Part shown: in pieces, positions 20,062-29,917 of the stretch
Layout of the letters: the number at the start of each line of letters is the position of its first letter
Position numbering within the stretch: position 1 is the stretch's first letter
DNA from: Rossellomorea arthrocnemi
GTDB lineage: Bacteria; Bacillota; Bacilli; Bacillales; Bacillaceae_B
Assembly: GCF_904424705.1 (NCBI RefSeq)
Contig: NZ_CAJGBF010000022.1
Location: 1 to 56,876 of the forward strand
DNA length: 56,876 nucleotides
Direction of reading: 5' to 3'
Made by a program: the position numbers and the translations under genes
The notes under the pieces: model-generated
Databases searched by the model: none
Told to the model about the DNA's origin: nothing
What the model saw: the letters and a program-made list of their open reading frames with translations, nothing else

Positions 20062-20355
20062 ATGGAAGTAACAGACGTAAGATTACGCCGAGTAAACACC
20101 GACGGTCGCATGAGAGCTATCGCATCTATTACGCTGGATAATGAATTTGTTGTTCATGACATTCGCGTTATTGATGGGAACAATGGCTTATTTGTAGCGA
20201 TGCCAAGTAAGCGCACTCCGGATGGAGAATTCCGTGATATTGCTCATCCAATTAATTCGGGTACTCGTGGCAAGATTCAAGATGCCGTTTTAGCTGAGTA
20301 CCATCGTCTAGGAGAGCTGGAGGAAGTTGAGTTAGAGGAAGCCGGGGCTTCCTAA
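20062..20355 (+). CDS. spoVG: SpoVG, RNA-binding regulator
   Basis: A 97-residue conserved regulator that binds nucleic acids and acts in septum formation, cortex assembly and virulence in different Firmicutes. Nearly identical to B. subtilis Spo[22 protein letters not shown], then [19 protein letters not shown] and the EEAGAS end. The start is ATG at 20062; AAAGGTGGTGAAC is the ribosome site and contains an in-frame GTG at 20050, which is rejected. Driven by a sigma-H promoter. Confidence 0.98.
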   Translation: MEVTDVRLRRVNTDGRMRAIASITLDNEFVVHDIRVIDGNNGLFVAMPSKRTPDGEFRDIAHPINSGTRGKIQDAVLAEYHRLGELEEVELEEAGAS

Positions 20356-20372
20356 AAGGATCTAATAGCATC

Positions 20373-20403
20373 AAGAGCCTACTTTAGTAAGGCTCTTTTT
20401 TTT
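20373..20403 (+). terminator. spoVG terminator
   Basis: An AGAGCCTTA-type stem (AAGAGCC with GGCTCTT) and a T-run follow spoVG. From here to the glmU start at 21176 there is no gene; the region holds family A repeats. Confidence 0.85.
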
Positions 20404-20637
20404 GTCTTTTGAAGCCATCTCTTAATGGGAGTAGTTTATACGTTTTTTGTATACCCAGTCTGATAGATTGCCGAAACCTCTAAATAAACAATTTTTTGTT
20501 TTTTGTGGTAAAGAAAAATCGACATGGGGTTAGAAAGGAAAAAGAGGAACGGTTGTGTTTTATAGAGAGCGGTCCATTATCTGACGATGCGAAGAAAAAA
20601 CTTCTGTTATCGGTGGTGCCTCCGCTTTTCTGTGTGT

Positions 20638-20700
20638 CCAGCTCCGGCGGCTAGAGGCTCGAGGTCATAAGGCGGGCCTGAGCAAGCCGCCTCCGCTTTT
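20638..20700 (+). repeat. Family A hairpin repeat, copy 3 (internally deleted)
   Basis: Keeps both outer arms (CCAGCTCCGGCGGCTAG and AAGCCGCCTCCGCTTTT) but lacks about 55 bases of the centre, including the variable and apical stems. A short tail remnant of another copy (CCTCCGCTTTTC) lies just before, at 20619. Confidence 0.75.
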
Positions 20701-20708
20701 CTACATGT

Positions 20709-20826
20709 CCAGCTCTAGGGGCTTGGGGCTCGAGGTCATAAGCCAAGTAACCCAAAAAGGCAAAGAGCGCCTTTCCGGGTTACTCGTCTTATGCTTGTCG
20801 CCCCAGGGCAAGCCCCTTCCGCTTTT
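20709..20826 (+). repeat. Family A hairpin repeat, copy 4
   Basis: Full 118-bp copy. Outer stem AGGGGCTT/AAGCCCCT, second stem TGGGGC/GCCCCA, variable stem GTAACCC/GGGTTAC, apical stem AAGGC/GCCTT. Nearly identical to copy 6. Confidence 0.88.
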
Positions 20827-20834
20827 CTGTGTGT

Positions 20835-20952
20835 CCAGCTCCGGCGGCTAGTCCCTCGAGGTCATAAGTCAGGAACACCAAAAAGGCAAAGAGCGCCTTT
20901 CCGGTGTTCCCGCCTTATGCTTGTCGCCTCTGAGCAAGCCGCCTCCGCTTTT
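20835..20952 (+). repeat. Family A hairpin repeat, copy 5
   Basis: Full 118-bp copy of the other subtype: outer stem GGCGGCT/AGCCGCC, variable stem GGAACACC/GGTGTTCC. It is 126 bases in register from copies 4 and 6. Confidence 0.88.
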
Positions 20953-20960
20953 CTACATGT

Positions 20961-21078
20961 CCAGCTCCAGGGGCTTGGGGCTCGAGGTCATAAGCCAAGT
21001 AACCCAAAAAGGCAAAGAGCGCCTTTCCGGGTTACTCGTCTTATGCTTGTCGCCCCAGGGCAAGCCCCTTCCGCTTTT
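20961..21078 (+). repeat. Family A hairpin repeat, copy 6
   Basis: Full copy. From the ends: CCAGCTCC, outer arm AGGGGCTT, CTCGAGGTCATAAG, variable arm GTAACCC, apical GGCAAAGAGCGCC, then GGGTTAC, CGTCTTATGCTTGTCG, GCCCC, AAGCCCCTT and CCGCTTTT. The whole unit folds into one long interrupted hairpin. Confidence 0.88.
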
Positions 21079-21081
21079 CGT

Positions 21082-21109
21082 TTGTCAAATATATGTACTT
21101 TTGTATGAA
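21082..21109 (+). promoter_or_regulatory. Candidate sigma-A promoter of glmU
   Basis: TTGTCA (21082-21087), 16 bases, TATGAA (21104-21109). It starts only 4 bases after the last family A repeat. Confidence 0.45.
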
Positions 21110-21175
21110 TCCTTGAAATGATAAAGTTTTTAGGATATATTCGTTATGGATAAAAAGGTTATTGGAGGACCAAAA

Positions 21176-22549
21176 ATGACAAATCGATATGCCGTTATTT
21201 TAGCTGCCGGACAAGGTACTAGAATGAAGTCGAAGCTTTATAAAGTTCTTCATCCTGTGTGTGGCAAGCCGATGGTGGAACATGTGGTCGACCAAATTTC
21301 AACACTACATATAGAGAAGACTGTCACAGTTATCGGTCATGGCGCTGAGCTTGTGAAGTCGCATTTAAAAGGCAAGAGTGATTTCGCTCTTCAGGCTGAG
21401 CAGTTAGGAACAGCTCATGCAGTTATGCAGTCTGAAGATGTTCTGGGTGACTTGGAAGGTACGACTTTAGTGGTATGTGGTGATACGCCGCTCATTAAAG
21501 GAGAAACGATGGAAGCGTTGGTGAAGCACCACGAAGGTCAGGGTGCCAAAGCGACCATTTTGACGGGTCATACGGAATCCCCCGATGGATATGGAAGGAT
21601 CATCCGTAACCGGGAGGGCTTGGTGGAACGCATTGTGGAACATAAGGATGCAACGGAAGACGAACGAAGCGTAAAAGAAATTAATACCGGTACCTATTGT
21701 TTTGATAATAAAGCGTTATTCGATGCCCTTAAGAAAGTTTCCAATGATAACGTTCAAGGTGAGTATTATTTACCTGATGTGATTGAGATCCTTCAATCGG
21801 AAGGTGAAATCGTCAGTGCGTATCAAACAAGTGACTTTGATGAGACGCTGGGTGTCAATGATCGTGTGGCCCTTTCTCAAGCGGAGATCACTATGAAAAA
21901 GCGCATTAACGAGGACCATATGCGGAATGGTGTAACAATCAAAGATCCAAACAATACGTATATCGATGCGGATGTGACGATCGGAAGAGATACGGTAATC
22001 CTGCCGGGCACGGTGCTGAAAGGCTGCACGGAAATTGGTGAAGATGCGGTAATCGGACCGAATTCAGAGGTGAAGGATTGTCAGGTTGGAGACCGCACAG
22101 TATTGAAGCAATCTGTTGCTCATGACAGCTTTATCGGATCGGATGTTCAAATAGGTCCATTTGCACACATCCGTCCCGCTTCTACTATAGAAGATGAAGT
22201 GAAGATTGGTAACTTTGTCGAGATCAAGAAAGCAACATTCGGTAAAGCGAGTAAGGCTTCCCACCTTAGTTATATTGGTGATGCTGAGGTTGGACGCGAC
22301 GTCAATATCGGGTGTGGATCCATCACGGTAAACTATGACGGAAAGAACAAGCACCTGACGAAGATCGAAGACGGTGTATTCGTTGGATGCAATTCAAATC
22401 TGGTTGCACCTGTCAAGCTAGGCAAAGGTGCGTACATTGCTGCCGGATCTACGATTACAGAGGATGTTCCCGGGGAGTCTCTTTCCATTGCAAGAGCTCG
22501 CCAAGTAAATAAAGAAAACTATGTTCAAAATCTAAATCATAAGAAATAA
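21176..22549 (+). CDS. glmU: Bifunctional UDP-GlcNAc pyrophosphorylase / glucosamine-1-P acetyltransferase
   Basis: Makes UDP-N-acetylglucosamine for peptidoglycan and wall polymers. It has 457 residues: an N-terminal Rossmann-like uridylyltransferase with [13 protein letters not shown] and VCGDTP, then a left-handed beta helix of hexapeptide repeats (about residues 250-440). The start at 21176 has TTGGAGG 8 bases upstream; an in-frame ATG at 21146 lacks a ribosome site. prs follows after 13 bases. Confidence 0.97.
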   Translation: MTNRYAVILAAGQGTRMKSKLYKVLHPVCGKPMVEHVVDQISTLHIEKTVTVIGHGAELVKSHLKGKSDFALQAEQLGTAHAVMQSEDVLGDLEGTTLVVCGDTPLIKGETMEALVKHHEGQGAKATILTGHTESPDGYGRIIRNREGLVERIVEHKDATEDERSVKEINTGTYCFDNKALFDALKKVSNDNVQGEYYLPDVIEILQSEGEIVSAYQTSDFDETLGVNDRVALSQAEITMKKRINEDHMRNGVTIKDPNNTYIDADVTIGRDTVILPGTVLKGCTEIGEDAVIGPNSEVKDCQVGDRTVLKQSVAHDSFIGSDVQIGPFAHIRPASTIEDEVKIGNFVEIKKATFGKASKASHLSYIGDAEVGRDVNIGCGSITVNYDGKNKHLTKIEDGVFVGCNSNLVAPVKLGKGAYIAAGSTITEDVPGESLSIARARQVNKENYVQNLNHKK

Positions 22550-22562
22550 CGGGGGGTCCACA

Positions 22563-23522
22563 ATGCCAAACTCTTATATTAATTCAAAGCTGAAAATCTT
22601 CTCTCTTAATTCAAACTACCATCTTGCAAAGGAAATTGCTGATGAGGTAGGGGTGGAATTAGGTAAATCATCTGTTAAACGTTTTAGTGATGGTGAAATT
22701 CAAATCAACATAGAAGAAAGTATCCGTGGTTGCGACGTATTCGTCATACAATCTACTTGTCAGCCGGTAAATGAAAACCTGATGGAGCTTTTAATCATGG
22801 TAGACGCGTTGAAGCGTGCTTCCGCTAAGACCATTAACATCGTAATGCCGTATTATGGTTATGCCCGTCAAGACCGTAAAGCGAGAGCACGTGAGCCCAT
22901 CACAGCTAAATTAGTGGCGAACCTTTTAGAAACGGCTGGTGCTACACGTGTCATTACATTGGATCTGCATGCTCCTCAAATTCAAGGTTTCTTCGATATC
23001 CTGATCGATCACCTAATGGGTGTGCCTATCTTAGCGGATTACTTTGAGGAAAGAGGATTTAATACGGAAGATCTTGTTATTGTATCCCCAGACCATGGAG
23101 GGGTGACAAGAGCACGTAAGCTTGCAGAACGCCTGAAAGCTCCAATCGCGATCATCGATAAACGTCGTCCGAAACCAAACGTGGCAGAAGTAATGAACAT
23201 CGTTGGTAATATCGACGGAAAAATCGCGATCCTGATCGACGATATCATTGATACTGCAGGTACAATTACACTGGCAGCCAATGCGTTGGTTGAAAACGGA
23301 GCGAAAGAAGTCTTTGCTTGCTGTACACACCCGGTATTATCGGGCCCTGCCATCGAGCGTATCGAAAACTCTAATATTAAAGAGCTGGTTGTTACGAACT
23401 CCATCCCACTAGGGGAAGAGAAAATGATCGGTAAGGTGAAGTCTCTGTCAGTAGCTCCTTTGATCAGCGAAGCGATCATCCGTGTCTACGAACAACAGTC
23501 TGTCAGCACACTTTTTGATTAA
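22563..23522 (+). CDS. prs: Ribose-phosphate pyrophosphokinase
   Basis: Makes PRPP from ribose 5-phosphate and ATP for purines, pyrimidines, His, Trp and NAD. The 319-residue class I enzyme shows [25 protein letters not shown], the [11 protein letters not shown] metal site, [10 protein letters not shown] flexible loop and the PRPP site [13 protein letters not shown]. Co-transcribed with glmU. Confidence 0.98.
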   Translation: MPNSYINSKLKIFSLNSNYHLAKEIADEVGVELGKSSVKRFSDGEIQINIEESIRGCDVFVIQSTCQPVNENLMELLIMVDALKRASAKTINIVMPYYGYARQDRKARAREPITAKLVANLLETAGATRVITLDLHAPQIQGFFDILIDHLMGVPILADYFEERGFNTEDLVIVSPDHGGVTRARKLAERLKAPIAIIDKRRPKPNVAEVMNIVGNIDGKIAILIDDIIDTAGTITLAANALVENGAKEVFACCTHPVLSGPAIERIENSNIKELVVTNSIPLGEEKMIGKVKSLSVAPLISEAIIRVYEQQSVSTLFD

Positions 23523-23550
23523 GAATTAATATTTGTAGTTTGTGCATATG

Positions 23551-23590
23551 AAGAAGAGCCTGTCCTGCATAAGGGACCGGGCTCTTCTTT
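23551..23590 (+). terminator. prs terminator
   Basis: A stem of about 12 bp, AAGAAGAGCC with GGCTCTTCTT and an inner GTCC/GGAC extension, then TTTT. Confidence 0.85.
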
Positions 23591-23624
23591 TTACTTTTCT
23601 TTAGATTCTTTTTCGTAAGGTTGT

Positions 23625-23710
23625 TTTCGCAAACTTTGTTGCTTTTGAATTAAGAAGAGCTGGTTGATTTCTTGCCCCGCGGAAAGTAACTGTAACGGAA
23701 ACCAACTACT
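23625..23710 (-). repeat. Family B repeat fragment
   Basis: AACTTTGTTGC and GAGCTGGTTGATTT are the reverse complement of the family B end seen at 15402 and 29576, followed by CCCCGCGGAAAG as in the core at 29547. The rest of the element is missing. The remainder of 23590-23817 shows nothing else. Confidence 0.6.
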
Positions 23711-23817
23711 GCTATTCTCTGGAAATCAAAAAAATTTACGGAAAAGAGCCTTTCTATAAAACCCCCTTGGAACAGCACTCCTTAACTACCTTTCCCGTCA
23801 TTAAATGGTTTTTCTAT

Positions 23818-23843
23818 GTTTATTTCAAATATGATTAGGGTAA
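23818..23843 (+). promoter_or_regulatory. sigma-B promoter of ctc
   Basis: GTTTAT (23818-23823), 14 bases, GGGTAA (23838-23843), close to the sigma-B consensus GTTTAA-N12-15-GGGWAW. ctc is a classic sigma-B gene, so it is likely a stress-induced start. Confidence 0.75.
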
Positions 23844-23900
23844 TTACTATATATAGAACTTTAACTAACATAAAAGATTAGGGAAGGTGTTGGATTAGAC

Positions 23901-24551
23901 ATGGCAACAGAATTAAAAGCAAATACGAGGAAAGATTTTAAACGATCTTCATTAACAAAGCTGAGACACGAGGGAAATATCCCTGGGGTAGTGTACGGCT
24001 ACAAAGCAGATAATACATCCATCATGGTAGACGCCATTACATTCATCAAAACTATCCGCGAAGTAGGAAGAAACGGAATCATTTCTTTAAATGTAGACGG
24101 CAATAAACAAAATGTCATTTTAAGTGACTATCAACAGGATCACTTGAAGGATGCTGTCACACATGTTGATTTCCTCGCTGTAAATATGGCAGAGGAAATT
24201 GATGCAGATGTTCGAATCGAGCTTGTAGGAGAAGCAGCAGGTGTAAAAGACGGTGGTGTGATGCAGCAGCCGTTGCATGAGATATCTGTAACTGCCAAAC
24301 CGAATGATATTCCTGAATCCATCGAAGTGGATGTTACCGAACTCCAAGTGGGAGAGACGGTAACAATCAGCGATATCCGCGACAAGTACAGCGTCACTTT
24401 AAATGAAGAAGACGATCGTACCATTGCTTCAATCCTTGCTCCAAGACAGGAAGAAGAAATCAACAGCGGCGAAGAGCAGGAAGCCGGTACGCCTGACAAC
24501 GAAGAAGGCAGAGAATCAGAAGCCAGTGAAGAAAGTGAATCGAAGGAATAA
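23901..24551 (+). CDS. rplY: 50S ribosomal protein L25 / general stress protein Ctc
   Basis: Long form of L25 (Ctc/TL5 type), 216 residues, which binds 5S rRNA. The N-terminal L25 domain (about 1-92) holds GNIPGVVYGYK; the TL5 C-terminal beta domain (about 93-185) is followed by a very acidic tail of about 30 residues (EEEINSGEEQEA and on). GAAGGTG precedes the ATG. Its promoter suggests sigma-B control. pth follows after a hairpin. Confidence 0.95.
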   Translation: MATELKANTRKDFKRSSLTKLRHEGNIPGVVYGYKADNTSIMVDAITFIKTIREVGRNGIISLNVDGNKQNVILSDYQQDHLKDAVTHVDFLAVNMAEEIDADVRIELVGEAAGVKDGGVMQQPLHEISVTAKPNDIPESIEVDVTELQVGETVTISDIRDKYSVTLNEEDDRTIASILAPRQEEEINSGEEQEAGTPDNEEGRESEASEESESKE

Positions 24552-24571
24552 TAAAAACTCAATATTTTTTG

Positions 24572-24599
24572 GCGTAACCTTTTGCAGGTTGCGCTTTTT
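24572..24599 (+). terminator. ctc terminator
   Basis: Stem GCGTAACCT with AGGTTGCGC, 4-5 nt loop, then TTTTT. Confidence 0.75.
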
Positions 24600-24639
24600 A
24601 CGTTATTCTAAAGGTATAAGGTTAGAAGAGGTGTTAGAG

Positions 24640-25197
24640 ATGAAGTTAATTGTAGGCTTGGGGAATCCGGGATCACAATATGAGAAAACGAGGCATAATA
24701 TCGGTTTCGTTATTATAGATGCATTAGCCGATCGACTTGGTGTTTCGTTGAATCAGTCCAAGTTTAAAGGGGTTTACGGCACATACCATTATAAAGGTGA
24801 AAAAATCGTTCTGTTAAAGCCACTGACGTATATGAATCTGTCAGGGGAAAGCATTGTGCCCCTTATGGATTATTTTGAGGTTGCTGATGAGGATTTACTT
24901 GTCATTTATGATGATTTAGACCTGCCGGTAGGAAAATTAAGATTAAGGCAGAAGGGGAGCGCAGGTGGACATAATGGCATTAAATCGACCATTGCTCATC
25001 TAGGTTCCCAGCATTTTAATCGCCTGCGGGTGGGAATTGACCGTCCGATCAATGGAATGAGCGTTCCGGATTATGTTCTCGGTAAGTTTACGAAGGAAGA
25101 GTTGCCGGAACTGGATAAAGCCATTTCATCAAGCGTAGAAGCATGTGAAACATGGTTGGATAAACCATTCATTGAAGTGATGAATAAATTCAACTAA
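24640..25197 (+). CDS. pth: Peptidyl-tRNA hydrolase (SpoVC)
   Basis: Recycles tRNA from dropped peptidyl-tRNA. It is 185 residues long, with the catalytic motif GLGNPGSQYEKTRHNIGF (His 20 area), LLKPLTYMNLSGES and GGHNGIKS. The start is the ATG at 24640, with AGAAGAGGTG upstream; the frame is open far upstream into ctc but conservation begins at MKLIVGLGNPG. The B. subtilis gene is also called spoVC. Confidence 0.97.
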   Translation: MKLIVGLGNPGSQYEKTRHNIGFVIIDALADRLGVSLNQSKFKGVYGTYHYKGEKIVLLKPLTYMNLSGESIVPLMDYFEVADEDLLVIYDDLDLPVGKLRLRQKGSAGGHNGIKSTIAHLGSQHFNRLRVGIDRPINGMSVPDYVLGKFTKEELPELDKAISSSVEACETWLDKPFIEVMNKFN

Positions 25198-25252
25198 CCA
25201 TTTCATATACTGATTTCCCAGGGGTACTCACCATCCCCCGAATTTTCGAGTT

Positions 25253-25282
25253 GAATAACTCCCTTCCATCAGGTTCATACTA
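25253..25282 (+). promoter_or_regulatory. sigma-G/F promoter of fin
   Basis: GAATA (25253-25257), exactly 18 bases, CATACTA (25276-25282): both elements fit the sigma-G consensus GHATR-N18-CATNHTA without a mismatch. fin is a forespore gene. Confidence 0.8.
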
Positions 25283-25311
25283 ACAGTATCAATGTGTATG
25301 GAGGGAAGGAT

Positions 25312-25542
25312 ATGGCTATCCATTATCAGTGTCGACATTGTGGTACAAATGTAGGGACTCTTTCAAATGTAACTGTTCATTCAGAACAGCTCGGGATTCA
25401 TATGCTGACGGAGGAAGAGCGGTTACACATGGTCCATTATCAGGACAACGGCGATATTCACGTCAAGACGATCTGTGAAGATTGTCAGGAGAGTCTGGAG
25501 AGAAATCCGGACTACCATGAATTAGATCATATCATTCAGTAA
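25312..25542 (+). CDS. fin: Anti-sigma-F factor Fin
   Basis: Fin (YabK) binds sigma-F/core polymerase and helps the switch to sigma-G in the forespore. The 76-residue zinc protein has CRHCG at the N-terminus and CEDCQ near the C-terminus, forming a treble-clef-like pair. GGAGGGAAGG lies 2-6 bases before the ATG at 25312; an upstream GTG at 25294 would enclose that ribosome site. Promoter upstream is sigma-G/F type. Confidence 0.93.
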   Translation: MAIHYQCRHCGTNVGTLSNVTVHSEQLGIHMLTEEERLHMVHYQDNGDIHVKTICEDCQESLERNPDYHELDHIIQ

Positions 25543-25626
25543 GAACGCTTTGGTGAAGAACCAAAGCATTTTTCTGTTTATACTTTTAGATTATCTATAG
25601 AAGAGTCAAAGGGGAGGAACGTACAC

Positions 25627-28600
25627 TTGAAAGGTATTTTAAAACAGGTTCACCAAAGTGAAGAAATACAGTCCATCATCGCTGGAGTGGAAGAGCAATT
25701 ATCGGAACAGCTTGTTGCAGGATTGTCCGGTTCATCACGGACAGCTTATATAGCGGATGTGTATTTACAAACGAATAAAGCCACCGTAGTGGTGACGCAT
25801 AATTTGTTTCAAGCCCAGAAAATCTATGATGATCTCATTCAATTTTTATCCGAGGACGAAGTATATTTATATTCTGCTAATGAGTTGATTGCTGCAGAAT
25901 TAAGTGTGGCAAGTCCGGAATTAAGGGCACAGCGAATTGAAGTGTTGAATAAGCTCTCTCAAGATAAGTTGGGTGTCTTTATTGTTCCGGTTGCCGGATT
26001 ACGAAAAATCCTTCCGCCTAAATCCATGTGGAAATCGAACCAGATTCGTTTCCAAAAGGGTCAAGATATCGACTTGGATGAAATATTAAACCAATTGGTA
26101 CAGATGGGATATCAACGGACAGGTATGGTCAGCACACCTGGTGAATTCAGTCTTCGTGGAGGGATTATCGACATTTTTCCTTTGACCTCCCAGAACCCTG
26201 TCAGAATTGAATTATTCGATACAGAAATCGATTCGATCCGCATCTTTTCAGCTGAAGACCAGCGCTCGATTGATAAACTTAATGAAATGGAAATAGGGCC
26301 GGCCACAGAGGTCTTACTGAAATATGAACATATAGAGCGGCTCATTCGTGAAATCAATACCGGACTGTCTGACAGCCTAAAGAAGGTCAAATCAGCAGCT
26401 GTAAAAGAAAAGCTGACAGAGTACATAGGACATGAAGTGGATCAGCTGGAAAATGGACAGGTCCCTGAACAGATCTTCAAATACTTGTCTCTGGCGTATG
26501 AATATCCTAGTAGTTTGCTAGATTATTTACCTCAAGACGGGGTCATCTTCTTCGATGAGCTCAGTCGTGTACAAGAAATGAGTGAGTCTCTTGAGAAAGA
26601 GGAGGCGGAATGGTATACCTCCCTCCTGCAAGAAGGCCAGATCATCCATGACGTACCCGTTTCCCATACGTTTTCTGAATTAGTTGGTAAGACAAAGCTG
26701 CCAAAGGTGTATTTCTCGTTGTTCCTGCGTCACATTCCCAACACCAGTCCGCAGAATATCTTCAATATTTCTACAAAGCCTATGCAGAATTTTCATGGAC
26801 AGATGAATGTCTTAAAGGCTGAATTGGACAGATGGAAAAAAGGAAAATATACCGTTGTTTTATTGGGGCCAGATGAAGAACGGGTCAAGAAGCTTCAAAG
26901 GGTGTTGGACGATTATAAGATTGAGATCGCCTTTGTGAAAGATGGAGATAAGCTGCTGCCGGGCGCAATCCAAATGATTAATGGTAGTCTGACAAGCGGG
27001 TTTGAGCTTCCCCTTCAGAAGCTTGCGGTTATTACAGAAGAAGAACTATTCAATAAGAAAACACAAAAGAAGCCAAGAAGGCAGAAGCTTTCAAATGCAG
27101 AGAGGATCAAAAGTTATTCCGAACTGAAGGTCGGGGACCATGTGGTTCATGTGAATCACGGAATTGGTAAGTTCCTGGGGATTGAAACATTGGAGATCAA
27201 TGGAGTCCATAAAGATTATCTCCATGTGAAATATCAGGGGAATGACAAACTCTATGTTCCTGTTGACCAGATTGAGCTTGTCCAGAAATACGTCGCCTCC
27301 GAGCACAAGGATCCAAAACTATATAAATTAGGCGGAAGCGAATGGAAAAAGGTCAAGTCAAAAGTTCAATCTTCTGTTCAGGATATAGCCGATGATCTTA
27401 TCAAGCTTTATGCTGAACGGGAAGCGGCAAAAGGCTATGCATTCTCTCCTGACGGGGGCATGCAAAGGGACTTTGAATTGGCCTTCCCATATGAAGAAAC
27501 CGATGATCAGCTGCGTTCTGTCAGTGAAATCAAGCACGATATGGAAAGGGAACGCCCGATGGACCGGTTATTATGCGGGGACGTAGGGTATGGAAAGACC
27601 GAGGTCGCAATCCGTGCAGCCTTCAAGGCAATCGCTGATGGAAAACAGGTAGCCATCCTTGTCCCGACGACTATTCTCGCACAACAGCACTTTGAAACGA
27701 TCAAAGAGCGTTTTCAGGATTTTCCGGTGGAAATCGGTTTATTAAGCCGTTTCCGGACCAGAAAGCAGCAGCAGGAGACAACGCAGGGGCTGAAGAATGG
27801 AACGGTGGACATTGTAGTGGGGACCCATCGTCTCCTTTCAAAGGACATACACTATCGCGATATAGGTCTATTAATCATCGATGAAGAACAAAGGTTCGGT
27901 GTCACGCATAAAGAGAAGATTAAACAGTTAAAAACCAATATCGACGTATTGACTTTAACGGCTACACCGATTCCTCGTACCCTTCATATGTCCATGCTTG
28001 GGGTTAGAGATCTATCGGTTATTGAAACACCACCTGAGAATCGTTTCCCGGTACAGACCTATGTGATGGAGTACAACGGTGCCTTGATTAAAGAGGCGAT
28101 CGAAAGGGAAATGGCAAGGAATGGCCAGGTCTACTTCCTCTATAACCGTGTTGAAGATATTGAAAGAAAAGCCGATGAGATCTCCATGCTCGTCCCGGAT
28201 GCCCGGATAGCCTACGCTCACGGGCAAATGAGCGAGAATGAGCTTGAAGCAGTTATCTTAAGCTTTTTAGCAGGTGAATATGATGTATTGGTCACCACGA
28301 CAATAATTGAAACGGGTGTTGATATCCCGAATGTCAATACGTTAATCGTCTTTGACGCCGATCGAATGGGCTTATCTCAGCTTTATCAATTAAGAGGACG
28401 GGTAGGGCGGTCGAACCGGGTAGCCTACGCCTATTTCACCTATCGTAAAGATAAGGTCTTGACAGAAGTAGCGGAAAAACGACTGCAGGCAATCAAAGAA
28501 TTCACTGAGCTTGGATCCGGGTTCAAAATTGCCATGCGTGACTTAACGATCCGTGGAGCGGGGAATCTCCTGGGAGCTCAGCAGCACGGATTCATCGATT

Positions 28601-29157
28601 CTGTCGGATTCGACCTATACTCTCAAATGCTGAAAGAAGCAATCGAAGAGCGAAAAGGGGATCTTCCGAAGCAGCCTGAATCGAGCTTCGAGGTGGATAT
28701 AGAAATGGATGCCTATATTCCGGATGATTATATCAAAGATGGTCATCAAAAAATCGAAATGTATAAACGATTCCGTTCCCTTTCGTCTCTTCCTGAGATT
28801 GAAGAGCTCGAAGAAGAGATCCTGGACCGATTCGGTGAATATCCCGAAGAGGTGGGCTATTTATTCCTCATCTCCGAAATGAAGATATATGCAAAGAATA
28901 CAAAGCTTGAATCCATAAAACAGGATAAGAAAACCGTTAATATCTTTATGTCACCGACGGGAACGGCGCAGATTGACGGGTCCAAAGTATTTAATCTTTG
29001 CAACAAACACGGTCGTGCCGTCGGCCTCGGAATGGAAGGCTCAAAGCTCAAGATATCCATTAACACAACACGCTTGGAAGCCTCCAAATGGTTTAACATG
29101 GCATATGACATCATCAAACACCTTGATGAAGCGTTAAAAATAGAAGAAAACGTATAA
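25627..29157 (+). CDS. mfd: Transcription-repair coupling factor
   Basis: Removes RNA polymerase stalled at DNA damage and recruits UvrA. It has 1176 residues: UvrB-like domains at the N-terminus (about 1-350), the RNA polymerase interaction domain (about 490-560, [15 protein letters not shown]), RecG-like helicase motifs with [12 protein letters not shown] (Walker A), IDEEQRFG (DEEQ box), TATPIPRT, and a C-terminal TRCF regulatory domain. The start is TTG at 25627 with GGGGAGG upstream. Full length, no frameshift. Confidence 0.98.
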   Translation: MKGILKQVHQSEEIQSIIAGVEEQLSEQLVAGLSGSSRTAYIADVYLQTNKATVVVTHNLFQAQKIYDDLIQFLSEDEVYLYSANELIAAELSVASPELRAQRIEVLNKLSQDKLGVFIVPVAGLRKILPPKSMWKSNQIRFQKGQDIDLDEILNQLVQMGYQRTGMVSTPGEFSLRGGIIDIFPLTSQNPVRIELFDTEIDSIRIFSAEDQRSIDKLNEMEIGPATEVLLKYEHIERLIREINTGLSDSLKKVKSAAVKEKLTEYIGHEVDQLENGQVPEQIFKYLSLAYEYPSSLLDYLPQDGVIFFDELSRVQEMSESLEKEEAEWYTSLLQEGQIIHDVPVSHTFSELVGKTKLPKVYFSLFLRHIPNTSPQNIFNISTKPMQNFHGQMNVLKAELDRWKKGKYTVVLLGPDEERVKKLQRVLDDYKIEIAFVKDGDKLLPGAIQMINGSLTSGFELPLQKLAVITEEELFNKKTQKKPRRQKLSNAERIKSYSELKVGDHVVHVNHGIGKFLGIETLEINGVHKDYLHVKYQGNDKLYVPVDQIELVQKYVASEHKDPKLYKLGGSEWKKVKSKVQSSVQDIADDLIKLYAEREAAKGYAFSPDGGMQRDFELAFPYEETDDQLRSVSEIKHDMERERPMDRLLCGDVGYGKTEVAIRAAFKAIADGKQVAILVPTTILAQQHFETIKERFQDFPVEIGLLSRFRTRKQQQETTQGLKNGTVDIVVGTHRLLSKDIHYRDIGLLIIDEEQRFGVTHKEKIKQLKTNIDVLTLTATPIPRTLHMSMLGVRDLSVIETPPENRFPVQTYVMEYNGALIKEAIEREMARNGQVYFLYNRVEDIERKADEISMLVPDARIAYAHGQMSENELEAVILSFLAGEYDVLVTTTIIETGVDIPNVNTLIVFDADRMGLSQLYQLRGRVGRSNRVAYAYFTYRKDKVLTEVAEKRLQAIKEFTELGSGFKIAMRDLTIRGAGNLLGAQQHGFIDSVGFDLYSQMLKEAIEERKGDLPKQPESSFEVDIEMDAYIPDDYIKDGHQKIEMYKRFRSLSSLPEIEELEEEILDRFGEYPEEVGYLFLISEMKIYAKNTKLESIKQDKKTVNIFMSPTGTAQIDGSKVFNLCNKHGRAVGLGMEGSKLKISINTTRLEASKWFNMAYDIIKHLDEALKIEENV

Positions 29158-29329
29158 CCAATTTGATTATTTTTGGAAATGATAACATTTGATATCCCTG
29201 TCTCGATAAACCTATGGTATTGATTGGTGATAGTAAACAATTGAAAGAAAGAGTATAGGTAAGAAAAAACAAACCAATACACACTTAGAAATAAAACCTT
29301 GTATAATTTATAAAAATAAAGACACTCAT
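29158..29329. other. Gene-free spacer after mfd
   Basis: Between mfd and the repeat at 29330 no gene, clear terminator or promoter was seen; the stretch is AT-rich. Confidence 0.5.
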
Positions 29330-29612
29330 GTTGATTGGAGAGGAAGGGGCTCGACTCCTGCGGGAAAAGCGGGGAATGAAGAAAAGCGGAGGCGGCTCGT
29401 TCAGTCCCGACAAGCATAAGATGAATGCGCTAAGAAGGCGTTCTTTGCCTTCTTGGTCCATTTAGCTTATGACCTCGAGGGGCTAGCCGCCGGAGCTAGA
29501 CAAGTTGAGACCCCACAGGGCAAAAGCCCGAGGAGGCTCACTCACGCCCCGCGGAAAGCGAGCACCCTTCGTTCCAATCAACCAGCACTCACTTATTCAT
29601 AAGTAACAAAGT
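29330..29612. repeat. Family B palindromic repeat interrupted by family A
   Basis: Outer arms GTTGATTGGA (29330-29339) and TTCCAATCAAC (29572-29582) frame a GC-rich core: GACTCCTGCGGGAAAAGCGGG on the left, and GAGACCCCACAGGGCAAAAG and CCCCGCGGAAAGCGAG on the right. The CAGCACTCA...GTAACAAAGTCT end continues to 29612. Similar elements are common in Bacillus intergenic regions. The family A copy at 29382-29499 lies inside it. Confidence 0.75.
29382..29499 (-). repeat. Family A hairpin repeat, copy 7 (inside family B)
   Basis: Reverse-orientation copy of 118 bp with AAAAGCGGAGGCGGCT and AGCCGCCGGAGCT outer arms, CGACAAGCATAAGATG, apical AAGAAGGCGTTCTTTGCC, and CTTATGACCTCGAGG. It interrupts a family B element, which suggests it was inserted after family B. 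Confidence 0.82.
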
Positions 29613-29808
29613 CTGGGTATACTGCCAATCATTCCGATATAAAATGTGGAATATATTCCCTTCGTTATAATAATGTAACCAAAATGTAAACGCGCGGATT
29701 GTTTTACTTTACTATGATAAGGGTATTAGTATTTATGCAGCTGCCAACAATGGAAAAAGATACCTGCATTAGAATTTTAGTGAAATTACAGAAAAAATAA
29801 CTGAATGT

Positions 29809-29837
29809 GTATAGAACTTCTAAGTTGTAAGATACTA
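29809..29837 (+). promoter_or_regulatory. Candidate sigma-G promoter of spoVT
   Basis: GTATA (29809-29813), 17 bases, GATACTA (29831-29837), which fits sigma-G with one -10 mismatch. spoVT is forespore expressed. Confidence 0.5.
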
Positions 29838-29917
29838 ATCTCAACAATGGTAAAGTATTCATCAAAGGTGAGTACATTGCCAAATAAAATCATCTGATGA
29901 AAGTGAGGCAACTATAG

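Noticed and set aside
20638..21078. CRISPR array
   Set aside because: Units are 118 bp with 8-bp linkers and no unique spacers; no cas genes are nearby.
20791..21108. Open frame through the family A array
   Set aside because: The peptide is a direct translation of tandem repeats, crosses hairpins and has no ribosome site. The same applies to frames at 45787-46071 and 16625-16846.
24403..24639. N-terminal extension of pth into ctc
   Set aside because: The frame is open, but the extension is basic, overlaps the ctc tail and terminator, and conservation starts at MKLIVGLGNPG with its own ribosome site.
28857..29417. 186-codon frame antisense to the end of mfd
   Set aside because: It overlaps conserved mfd and the nested repeat, and has no ribosome site or family similarity.
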